64,000 bases of DNA from Deltaproteobacteria bacterium (GTDB lineage: Bacteria; Desulfobacterota; Desulfobulbia; Desulfobulbales; Desulfocapsaceae). Both the position numbers and the translations under genes were made by a program. The notes under the pieces were generated by a model, which was given only the letters and a program-made list of their open reading frames with translations, was not told the DNA's origin and ran no database searches. The DNA is taken from the NCBI GenBank assembly GCA_026388715.1, contig JAPLJF010000034.1, positions 1 through 64,000 of the forward strand, in the 5' to 3' direction. Below are positions 1-9,177 of the stretch, piece after piece (the first letter of the stretch is position 1; the number at the start of each line of letters is the position of its first letter).

Positions 1-430
<430 letters not shown>

Positions 431-775
431 TATCCTGAACTGATTTCTCAGTTGTTTTTACTCAGTGACTGACTTCTCAGTTACTTCTTGTACTGCCCAG
501 TATCTCCGCCAAAGCTTAGATACCGGAGAATGCATAAATGCATCCATTGGGCCCGTTTGCTGTTTGCTGCTATTCAGTTTTCAAGGATCATCCCGGCCGC
601 CTCAGTCTCCCAGGCAGCCGTGCAGCTCAAGGCTGCGACGAAGTTCGTAACTTAACTAAATCCTAACAACCTGTCAATAACTTTCTTTCCCAGATCATTC
701 GTTTTACTGCCCTATCACTTCTCTACTTATCTCCGGATGGTGCACATCAAATGTGACGCACCCGGCGACCGCGGC

Positions 776-804
776 AAACTACTCAATCAACTGGATCATG
801 TCAA
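776..804 (-). promoter_or_regulatory. Candidate sigma70-type promoter for the rRNA operon
   Basis: Minus strand: TTGACA (799-804), 17-nt spacer, TAGTTT (776-781), about 350 nt upstream of the 16S 5' end. Consensus match only. Confidence 0.4.
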
Positions 805-986
805 TGGAAAAAAGACCGGAAGGAACGCCGACGCCCTCTTTATAGCTTTTTTTCTTTTATTGGCACCATCTTGTTCATTCTCTATGAAAATTGTTTGCTT
901 TTAGCCAGTAGAAACCGTAACATAGCTGATGGTTATTCTGTATTTAACGAACCAGCGTTGTATTATACTGTCCTCTTACCTCTTGC

Positions 987-2408
987 ATGTATGACCTTAT
1001 GACTGACAAAAAACAACTTCTTTGCGCCTTACCCAAAATTGATGAATGCCTTGCCGGCTTAGGTGACAGGGCAGGATCAATCCCTGCCCGGCTTGTCAAA
1101 CTGGCGGTTCGTCATTGCATAGATTCAGAGCGGCAACGTATCTTAACAGATGACAAAGATTGCGTCCTGTTAAGTCATGAACAATGGGACGAACGGCTTC
1201 TGGCAGCTATCACCTTAAAAAGCCAGATGAATCTCCGACGGGTTATTAATGGCACAGGCGTGGTCATTCATACCAATCTTGGCCGCTCTATACTCTCCGC
1301 ACCTATGGTTGACGCCCTTCAACAGGCCGGTGCCTATTATACCAATCTGGAATTTGATCTCAACACCGGCAAGCGAGGCAGCAGATACAGTCTGGTAGAA
1401 GAAATCATCTGCGACCTGACAGGGGCTGAGGCGGCCCTGGTTGTCAACAATAATGCCGCTGCCGTACTGCTGGTGCTGGACACCCTGGCCAGCGGCAAAC
1501 AAGTGATTGTCTCCAGGGGCCAGTTAGTTGAAATCGGCGGCTCGTTCAGAATTCCTGATGTAATAGGCAAAAGCGGCGCTCATCTGGTCGAAGTCGGGGC
1601 CACCAATCGAACCCATCTCGCTGATTATGAAAAAGAGATAAATAATGAAACCGCCCTGTTACTCAAGGTCCACACCTCGAATTTTCGGGTCATCGGTTTC
1701 ACATCCGAGGTTTCGGCTGAAGATTTAGTGACGCTGGCACATGCGAATGGACTGCCTGTAGTGGAAGATCTCGGCAGTGGCAGCCTGGTCGATCTTTCTT
1801 CATTTGGCCTGCCGCCAGAGCCAACTGTCCAGCAAATTGTCAAGGCTGGAGTTGATGTGGTCACATTCAGTGGCGATAAACTCCTTGGCGGCCCCCAGGC
1901 TGGTCTTATCGTCGGGAAAAAAGAAGTTATCAACCGCATCAAGCGCAATCCATTGAATCGTGCCCTGCGCATAGACAAGTTCACCCTGGCCTCCCTTGAA
2001 GCAGTTTTACGGAACTATTATGACCTGGATCAGGCTCTTACCACTGTCCCCACCCTCAGGATGTTAACCCAGCCTGTTGAACTGATAAAAAGAAGAGCCA
2101 AGAGGCTCATGCGCAGGATCCATACAACCGGCAGGCCGGTATGCTCCTTCTGTCTGCGCCCCACAATGTCACGTGTGGGTGGCGGCGCCATGCCTGAACA
2201 TGGTTTGTCAAGCTGGGCCGTTGCCTTCAAACCTCTTCATATGCCTGTCAGCGCCATGGAAAAAGGCTTGCGCAAACTCACCATCCCCGTCATCGGCAGG
2301 ATTGAAGACGATTTATTCCTCTTGGATATGAGGACAGTAGCCGACAATGAAGTCCCTGATCTGGCTACTTCTTTACTTACTTTCCTGGAGCAAGGTGTGC
2401 TCTCGTGA
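987..2408 (+). CDS. selA: L-seryl-tRNA(Sec) selenium transferase
   Basis: 473 aa; SelA-like sequence including VINGTGVVIHTNLGRS and FSGDKLLGGPQAG (PLP-lysine region). Confidence 0.95.
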   Translation: MYDLMTDKKQLLCALPKIDECLAGLGDRAGSIPARLVKLAVRHCIDSERQRILTDDKDCVLLSHEQWDERLLAAITLKSQMNLRRVINGTGVVIHTNLGRSILSAPMVDALQQAGAYYTNLEFDLNTGKRGSRYSLVEEIICDLTGAEAALVVNNNAAAVLLVLDTLASGKQVIVSRGQLVEIGGSFRIPDVIGKSGAHLVEVGATNRTHLADYEKEINNETALLLKVHTSNFRVIGFTSEVSAEDLVTLAHANGLPVVEDLGSGSLVDLSSFGLPPEPTVQQIVKAGVDVVTFSGDKLLGGPQAGLIVGKKEVINRIKRNPLNRALRIDKFTLASLEAVLRNYYDLDQALTTVPTLRMLTQPVELIKRRAKRLMRRIHTTGRPVCSFCLRPTMSRVGGGAMPEHGLSSWAVAFKPLHMPVSAMEKGLRKLTIPVIGRIEDDLFLLDMRTVADNEVPDLATSLLTFLEQGVLS

Positions 2409-4561
2409 TTCATCATTTTCCTCTATTTACAGACGATCATAGCCTTTCACGCCAGGACTTCCGCAACTTTTTCCTCCCTTTTTCAAAGGTAATAAAAGGG
2501 AAAATAGCCACAGCCACTGATGTCTATTTTCTTGAAGATACCTGGCAACTTGACAGTTTACCCGTTGACGTCTCACAACGCTCTCTACTCAAGGAAATTT
2601 TCCTCAACACCTCACAAACTCATATACCTGTGGCCCACAAAAACTGCCTGTTTTTTCCATTTGCGGTTCATGACGAACAGATTATCGTGGCCCTGGTTAC
2701 GGGAATTGACCCATTACTTATAAAAAAGGTTGGCCACGATTGGCTGCAAGAGGTCCGCGACACCCTGCAGCAAGAATTTCTGACACTCAAACAGGCGGGT
2801 ATCGACCCGCAGACCGGTCTTCTCAACTGTGCCCATCTGGACACATTACTTGATACCTTTCCCGAAGGAGAGCATGCTGGCCTGGCCTTGGTGGAGATAT
2901 ACCCCCAGGCCCGTACCGCCATGGAAGCGATGCAACATGTGCGGCGTGCAGCGACAGCACTGAAGTCCTTTGTTGGAGAACGTGCCCCTCTGCATCATAT
3001 CGGCCAATCTGTTTTTGCCTTCTTTTGCCGGAACTGTAACGAAGATTCTGCCGCACGCCTCGGCCCTTTACTGGTCTCTTTCCTGAAGCGAGAACAATTC
3101 AAACGCGTTCACATAGGGTACAGCCAAGGGGAAATAGGTCATGACAGACAAGATAAAACCCGACAAATCTTCGATGAAGCCTGGCTTGCCCTCCAGATGG
3201 CCTGCAAAAGAGGGCCTTTTAGTTTCTGCACTCATCGCTCCCTGCAAAACTCCCAGCGCCATCCCCTGTACGCCTCGGATCGAGCCATCCTGACCAGGAT
3301 CCAACCCCATTGGATGCAGTTGGATCAGTTCGCCCTGATCCAACTGCATCCTACAAAGGCCACATACAATATCTATGACAATATTATCCTGAATCCTGTT
3401 GACAGTAAAAAATTCAAGGGGCAAGATAACGACATCTATATTTTGCTTCCAAGCACTGACACCAGAAAGGTGCTCTCTCTTGTCAGAAAGATGCTGCAAT
3501 CCATACCCCGTGACAAAAAAGTCAAAAGTGCCGTGGCTGCGGGTATTGCCTTTTTTCCATTCAACGATTTTAAAAAATCAGAGATGGTGCTCAATTGCCG
3601 AAAAGCCCTGTTACATGGAGCTTTACTGGGAGAAGGCATGCTCACAATCTTTGACGCCTTGAGCTTAAATGTCAGTGGTGATATTTTCTATGGAGAAGGC
3701 GATCTTCCCCGAGCTGTCAAGGAATATAAACGCGGCTTATCCATCCAACCTCAGGACGTAAACCTGCTCAACAGTCTTGGTGTTTGCTACGCGATGATGA
3801 ACAGACCCCGCTTGGCCAATGACTGCTTTCTCAAAACACTGGCAATAAAAGATGATGATTTTATATCCTGGTATAATCTGGGACTTGGACGTGAAGCGCA
3901 GGGAAATATTTCAGGGGCGGTGGATGCCTTTGAACATGCCTGTAAATGCCATATTGACGACGAACAGAATAGCGCCAACGTCAGAGATGAACTCCCTTTC
4001 CAGCTTGGAAAAAGCTACTGTCAAACAGGACGCTATCAAGAGGCACTCGATATCCTTGCCCCTTGGTATAATACAAAAAAGAGCGATCCAGAATCTGGCA
4101 GGGCGCTACGTTATCTCGGAGAATCTTTTCATGGAGTGGGCCGCATTCGGGAGGCAATGAGCTGGCTGCAACGAGCCATACGTTTTGATGAATTTGACGC
4201 AGATGCCTTGAGCCTATTGGGCGAGACCTACCTTGACAACAACGAAGGCGACCAGATTGCCCTCAAACTCTGCGAAAAAAGTATCGAGTTAAACCCGATG
4301 CCGGCCCTGCTTTACCTTCGCCTCGCAAGAGCGCAGATTCGATGCGGCTACCTGGACGTGGCCAGAGATACTCTTCGGTGTTGCCTCAGAGACAAAGGCA
4401 CAAAAGGAGCTGCCTGGTTCCAAATGGGGTTAATCTATTGGGAAAAAGGACAAAAAACAAGGGCCAGACATTGGTTTGCCAAGACAGTTACCCATGAAGA
4501 GGCTGGGACCAACTGGCATACACAGGCCAGCAGCTATATGGCAGAACCCCAGACAAAATAA
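2405..4561 (+). CDS. TPR-repeat protein with degenerate GGDEF-like regions
   Basis: 718 aa, GTG start overlapping the selA stop by 4 nt. Middle part resembles GGDEF domains (DPQTGLLNCAHLDTLL; GQDNDIYILLP); C-terminal half has TPR-like repeats. Confidence 0.65.
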   Translation: MIHHFPLFTDDHSLSRQDFRNFFLPFSKVIKGKIATATDVYFLEDTWQLDSLPVDVSQRSLLKEIFLNTSQTHIPVAHKNCLFFPFAVHDEQIIVALVTGIDPLLIKKVGHDWLQEVRDTLQQEFLTLKQAGIDPQTGLLNCAHLDTLLDTFPEGEHAGLALVEIYPQARTAMEAMQHVRRAATALKSFVGERAPLHHIGQSVFAFFCRNCNEDSAARLGPLLVSFLKREQFKRVHIGYSQGEIGHDRQDKTRQIFDEAWLALQMACKRGPFSFCTHRSLQNSQRHPLYASDRAILTRIQPHWMQLDQFALIQLHPTKATYNIYDNIILNPVDSKKFKGQDNDIYILLPSTDTRKVLSLVRKMLQSIPRDKKVKSAVAAGIAFFPFNDFKKSEMVLNCRKALLHGALLGEGMLTIFDALSLNVSGDIFYGEGDLPRAVKEYKRGLSIQPQDVNLLNSLGVCYAMMNRPRLANDCFLKTLAIKDDDFISWYNLGLGREAQGNISGAVDAFEHACKCHIDDEQNSANVRDELPFQLGKSYCQTGRYQEALDILAPWYNTKKSDPESGRALRYLGESFHGVGRIREAMSWLQRAIRFDEFDADALSLLGETYLDNNEGDQIALKLCEKSIELNPMPALLYLRLARAQIRCGYLDVARDTLRCCLRDKGTKGAAWFQMGLIYWEKGQKTRARHWFAKTVTHEEAGTNWHTQASSYMAEPQTK

Positions 4562-4594
4562 ACAAATCAAGCTCGAGAAAAGGATTATTGCAAC

Positions 4595-5278
4595 ATGCAG
4601 AATAGCGATCGACGGCGGATAAAAAGGGAACCTAAGTATTGCCTGGATAACACTGTGGTTGGCGATTCATGGCGGATGTTCCGCATCATGTCGGAATTTG
4701 TTAATGGTTTTGACGCCCTGTCCTCAATAGATGTACCGGTGGTTACAATTTACGGTTCAGCCAGATCGACAAAAGATAATTATTATTACAAACTTGCAGA
4801 AGAACTTGCCGGCAAATTAGCCAACGCTGGTTATGGAATCGTCACCGGAGGCGGTCCGGGGATCATGGAGGCGGCCAACAAGGGCGCATTTGAGGCAGGC
4901 GGCATCTCCATTGGTCTCAATATCGACCTTCCCCACGAACAGGTACCCAATACATTTATTAACTTCCCCTTGTATTTCAAGTATTTTTTTGTGCGTAAGG
5001 TGATGTTTATGAAATACTCCATGGCCTTTATCTGTATGCCCGGCGGCTTTGGTTCACTCGATGAACTTTTTGAATCTCTGACCCTTATCCAGACCCAGAG
5101 AGTTAAACCATTCCCTGTCATTCTGGTTGGCAGTGATTTTTGGGGTGGACTTTTAGAGTGGATTAAAGATAAATTTATAACAAATGGGACAATAACCAAC
5201 GATGATCTTTTAATCATCGATGTCATGGATGATGTAGAAAGTGTAGTCAATTATATAAAAAAGACCGTTGTAGTTTAA
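4595..5278 (+). CDS. LOG family (TIGR00730-type) Rossmann-fold protein
   Basis: 227 aa; GYGIVTGGGPGIMEAANKGA and MPGGFGSLDELFE motifs of the LOG/lysine decarboxylase-like family. Confidence 0.9.
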   Translation: MQNSDRRRIKREPKYCLDNTVVGDSWRMFRIMSEFVNGFDALSSIDVPVVTIYGSARSTKDNYYYKLAEELAGKLANAGYGIVTGGGPGIMEAANKGAFEAGGISIGLNIDLPHEQVPNTFINFPLYFKYFFVRKVMFMKYSMAFICMPGGFGSLDELFESLTLIQTQRVKPFPVILVGSDFWGGLLEWIKDKFITNGTITNDDLLIIDVMDDVESVVNYIKKTVVV

Positions 5279-5417
5279 GAGCCGTTACGAAATAACCATC
5301 GCCGTTACCACTGCCACATTTTTTACCATTTCGTTACGACGGCCATGAATGGCATAGTGTCCCTTGTAGAGTCGGCGCCCCGAAGGCAGTACCCTTGGGG
5401 TATGGACGAAGAGCGAC
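5279..5417. repeat. Copy 1 of dispersed palindromic element family (GAGCCGTTACGAAATAA...)
   Basis: GAGCCGTTACGAAATAACCAT...CCATTTCGTTACG...GGCGCCCCGAAGGCAGTACCCTTGGGGTATGGACGAAGAGCGAC; parallels 6625-6761. Confidence 0.7.
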
Positions 5418-5537
5418 CGGCTGCTTATGCCGGGCATGGCCTTATAATATTACAGTTATTTTTGAACAATGATGTAATGTCAATCAGCTCATTTTCCTCT
5501 GAAAGAATACAGCAAAATTAATGGACAAGGTGAAGGT

Positions 5538-6620
5538 ATGGCTCAGATAGATGCTTTTTTTAAATTGATGCACGATGAAGGCGCCTCGGATTTACACATG
5601 GTGGCAGGCCAACAGCCTATTCTCCGTATTCGTGGAGATATGGAGCGGGTAAAATTTAAAATCATGGAAAATGAAGAATTAAAAAAAATGCTCTATGAGA
5701 TCTGTGCAGAAGATAAGATCAAAACCTTTGAAGAGTCAGGGGATGTCGATTTTGGTTATGAGATTCCCGGGCTTGCCCGTTACCGTTGCAACTTTTTCCA
5801 GCAGAAATATGGCATGGGCGCCGTCTTCCGTGAAATTCCCAGTGACATCATGTCCTGCGAACAATTGGGATTGCCCAAAGTTGTCTCCCGTCTGGCCCAA
5901 CTTCCCAAGGGGCTTGTCCTGGTGACCGGCCCTACCGGATCCGGTAAATCAACAACCCTGGCAGCCATTGTTGATGAGGTGAACAAGACCCGCAAAGATC
6001 ATGTTCTGACCATTGAAGACCCCATCGAGTTTGTGCATCAAAGTCAGAAGTGTATCATCAATCACCGGGAGGTGGGTCAGCACACCAAATCCTTTACGTC
6101 AGCCCTTCGTGGTGCCTTGCGTGAAGATCCTGACATCATCATGGTCGGCGAAATGCGCGATCTGGAAACCATCTCCCTGGCCATGGAGGCCGCCATGACC
6201 GGTCATCTTGTCTTTGGCACCCTGCACACCTTGAATGCCATGAAGACCGTTGATCGTATCATTGAAATCTTTCCCGCCAATCAGCAGGGCCAGGTCAGAT
6301 CCACCCTCTCGGATGCCTTGAAGGCCGTCGTCTCGCAAACCCTGTTCAAACGTGTTGACATCAAAGGGCGATGCGCCGCCCTTGAAATCCTGATTGCCAC
6401 CCCGGCCGTACGAAATCTCATTCGTGAAGGCAAAACCTACCAGATCGCCTCGGTAATGCAGACCGGGAAAAAATACGGGATGCAAACCCTTGATGATGCC
6501 ATCTTGGGTTTTCTTGACAAAAAAATGATCAGTCCTGATGCCGCCTATTCCAACTGTATTGACAAGGCTAAGTTCGTCAAATATCTCCTCCATCCCCCTT
6601 CTGATTTTACCGAGGTCTGA
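5538..6620 (+). CDS. pilT: PilT-family twitching motility / type IV pilus retraction ATPase
   Basis: 360 aa; Walker A GPTGSGKSTTLA, Asp box and AIRGALREDPD-like SALREDPDIIMVGEMRD, GHLVFGTLHT. Confidence 0.93.
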   Translation: MAQIDAFFKLMHDEGASDLHMVAGQQPILRIRGDMERVKFKIMENEELKKMLYEICAEDKIKTFEESGDVDFGYEIPGLARYRCNFFQQKYGMGAVFREIPSDIMSCEQLGLPKVVSRLAQLPKGLVLVTGPTGSGKSTTLAAIVDEVNKTRKDHVLTIEDPIEFVHQSQKCIINHREVGQHTKSFTSALRGALREDPDIIMVGEMRDLETISLAMEAAMTGHLVFGTLHTLNAMKTVDRIIEIFPANQQGQVRSTLSDALKAVVSQTLFKRVDIKGRCAALEILIATPAVRNLIREGKTYQIASVMQTGKKYGMQTLDDAILGFLDKKMISPDAAYSNCIDKAKFVKYLLHPPSDFTEV

Positions 6621-6624
6621 TATC

Positions 6625-6761
6625 GAGCCGCCACGAAATAATCATTCCGTTCCCTGCCATTTCGCTACGGTTCCCAACGCAGAGCAGGGGGGATGCACCC
6701 ATGTCGCTTGCGGAATGGACGCCCCGAAGGAAGTGCGCTTGGGGTATGGGTGAAGAATGAC
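6625..6761. repeat. Copy 2 of dispersed palindromic element family, immediately 3' of pilT
   Basis: GAGCCGCCACGAAATAATCATTCCG...CCATTTCGCTACGG...GACGCCCCGAAGGAAGTGCGCTTGGGGTATGGGTGAAGAATGAC. Confidence 0.65.
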
Positions 6762-6840
6762 TGCCGCTTTTCCCTTCAGATGACGACATTATTTCATGAG
6801 AACGGCGGAGTGCGTCGTCCGGTATCGAGATGGTTTTTTC

Positions 6841-6869
6841 TTGACAAAGATCAGGCCGTGAATTATTGC
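6841..6869 (+). promoter_or_regulatory. Candidate sigma70-type promoter for the ferredoxin gene
   Basis: Perfect TTGACA at 6841-6846, 17-nt spacer, weak -10 TATTGC. Confidence 0.3.
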
Positions 6870-6960
6870 ATCAGGGACGAAATTAAAAATCGTACTGATT
6901 GTAAAATTGTTGTTTAAGTATAAGATACTTGTTCTTTTAATTCTATTCTGGAGGTGTATT

Positions 6961-7149
6961 ATGGCTTGGGATATCCAAATCGATTTAGACAAATGTGTTG
7001 GTGATGAAGAATGTGTAAATGCCTGTCCTGCTCAGGTATATGAGATGCGTGACGGCAAGGCCTTTGCTGCCGAGCCTGATGAGTGTCTTGGTTGTGAGAC
7101 CTGTGTTGAAGTTTGTCCTGAGGGCGCCATCACCGTCACTGAAGTGTAA
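6961..7149 (+). CDS. 4Fe-4S ferredoxin (2x4Fe-4S-like small protein)
   Basis: MAWDIQIDLDKCVGDEECVNACPAQVYE...CLGCETCVEVCPEGAITV; start preceded by a GGAGG RBS (ORF track start at 6907 is probably too long). Confidence 0.92.
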   Translation: MAWDIQIDLDKCVGDEECVNACPAQVYEMRDGKAFAAEPDECLGCETCVEVCPEGAITVTEV

Positions 7150-7170
7150 TCTCCATCGACCTCAGTCTGT

Positions 7171-7213
7171 AACAAGCCCATTCCCTCTTGGGGGAATGGG
7201 CTTGTCTTGTTTT
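7171..7213 (+). terminator. Rho-independent terminator after ferredoxin
   Basis: Stem AACAAGCCCATTCCC / GGGAATGGGCTTGT followed by CTTGTTTT. Confidence 0.85.
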
Positions 7214-7279
7214 AAACCGTCGTTCAAAGATAACCGTAACATTGGAATAGTGTGGCCGGCATAAGGATACAGGTTCCAG

Positions 7280-7723
7280 ATGATAAAACGGATAGTTACA
7301 AATTTAAAGCCAGGGGCACCCAAACGGATTCATCTGTTACTTGCAGCTACTTTGTGGAGTTTAATAGGAAGCATGCTCATATTCCGTGGAGTTTCCTGGC
7401 TGATGCCCGTCGGAGGTCTCTGGATCATGGTTCCGGCCCTGATTGCCGGAACCATAAAATCATTTTTTATACTTGACAACACCGCCAGAAAAGGGGTGCG
7501 ACGCATTCTGGATATAGCAGATGGAACGTGCCTGGGAGCAGTCTATTCGATACAAACATGGTTATTGGTTCTGGTAATGATGGGAGCTGGCATGGCGCTC
7601 CGCCATTCCGCCTTACCAAGAGAGATATTGGGTGGTTTGTATGTGGCAATTGGCTGGGCCTTGTTTTTTTCCAGTCGCCACGCCTGGAGAGCTTGTCGGC
7701 ATTTTTTTCCGAAAAAACCGTAA
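7280..7723 (+). CDS. Small integral membrane protein, unknown function
   Basis: 147 aa with several hydrophobic segments (LLLAATLWSLIGSMLIF, WLLVLVMMGAGMAL). Confidence 0.65.
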   Translation: MIKRIVTNLKPGAPKRIHLLLAATLWSLIGSMLIFRGVSWLMPVGGLWIMVPALIAGTIKSFFILDNTARKGVRRILDIADGTCLGAVYSIQTWLLVLVMMGAGMALRHSALPREILGGLYVAIGWALFFSSRHAWRACRHFFPKKP

Positions 7724-7864
7724 TTATTTCATCTGTGCAAAAACACTCACTCGCTTCGACGAGTATTAGTCCTACTACCTTACAGCGTAATCTCAAGATA
7801 TTACAATAACAAGTCGGCAAAGATATTTAAATCATGGCTGTGCAAATAAATTTGAGGATAATAA

Positions 7865-9010
7865 ATGATATCTTTTATTGAGAGACCCACTCAAATACTG
7901 ATTGATTTGAAAAATATGGCTTGGAATCTTGATGCTATCAGACAATTTACAGGTAACAAAAAAATGCTTGTCGTTGTCAAGGCCAATGCCTATGGACATG
8001 GTTTAGTAGAAGTTGCAAAATTCTTACAAGATTACTCAATTCGGCGTGCTGCACAGCTTGAGTTGGGAGTGGCTTATATTGAAGAAGCCGTAGAGCTGAG
8101 GATGAAAAGCATAACAATACCAATTCTTGTTATGGGAGCCGCTATAAAAGAGCAAATATATCTTTATATTAAAAATAACATTAATATCACGGTATCATCA
8201 ATTGATAAATTGAATCATGTAATATGTGAAGCTACCAGATTAAATATAAAAGCAAATATCCATATTAAAATTGATACTGGAATGTCTCGAATTGGAGTTA
8301 AAGAATCCACTGCTCCCAGTTTAATAGAAAAGGCATTAACAAATAAATTTATAAAGATAAATGGCATATATTCCCATTTTGTTTCTTCAGAAATTAAAAC
8401 TGGCAACACAACCTCTATACAACTCGAAAAGTTCCTTAACGTATGTGAATATTTCAATAAAATCGGGGCAGAAATACCAACTAGGCACATAGCTAATTCT
8501 GGAGCCATTATAAATAATAAAGAATCATATCTTGATATGATTCGCCCAGGCATAATAACATATGGTGTTTATTCAACTAACACCATGGAAAAGCCTATTC
8601 CCTTAAAGCCTGTTATGAGTCTTGTTTCACAAGTTAGTTATTTTAAAATTATCGAAGAAGGATGTTCTGTAAGTTATGGTTCAACATGGACAGCAAGCAA
8701 GCCAACAAGAATAGCAACTATTCCAATTGGATATGGAGATGGATATCAACGAGCGCTATCAAACAAGGCAGAAGTTATTATTAATGGCAATAAACACACA
8801 ATTGTCGGAAATATCTGCATGGATCAGTTGATGGTTAATTTAACAGACCATAGTGCTTATAATGGTGATCAGGTTATTTTAATCGGCAATAACGGCAATT
8901 GTAAAATTACTGTAGAAGAGCTTGCTGATAAAGCAAATACGGTACCTCATCATATACTAACAAATCTCAATGAGAGAATTCCTCGATTTTATAATTATTG
9001 GTATAATTGA
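7865..9010 (+). CDS. alr: Alanine racemase
   Basis: 381 aa; PLP-lysine motif VVVKANAYGHG, DTGMSRIG, IPIGYGDGYQR, GNICMDQLMV. Confidence 0.93.
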   Translation: MISFIERPTQILIDLKNMAWNLDAIRQFTGNKKMLVVVKANAYGHGLVEVAKFLQDYSIRRAAQLELGVAYIEEAVELRMKSITIPILVMGAAIKEQIYLYIKNNINITVSSIDKLNHVICEATRLNIKANIHIKIDTGMSRIGVKESTAPSLIEKALTNKFIKINGIYSHFVSSEIKTGNTTSIQLEKFLNVCEYFNKIGAEIPTRHIANSGAIINNKESYLDMIRPGIITYGVYSTNTMEKPIPLKPVMSLVSQVSYFKIIEEGCSVSYGSTWTASKPTRIATIPIGYGDGYQRALSNKAEVIINGNKHTIVGNICMDQLMVNLTDHSAYNGDQVILIGNNGNCKITVEELADKANTVPHHILTNLNERIPRFYNYWYN

Positions 9011-9177
9011 CATATTCATGAAAAGTCCAATCACGACCTCTTTTAAACCATAACTTACTGAAATTATTAAATACATCTTTGCCATGTTTAACTTTTTACG
9101 AGATCATCATGAGTAAAGTCTCTACCTTATTCGTCCAATATTCATAAACTAAACAATACGTAGAAAATTAACTAAAT

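Noticed and set aside
465-650. 61-aa ORF upstream of 16S
   Set aside because: Falls in the rRNA leader region; no RBS or recognisable sequence.
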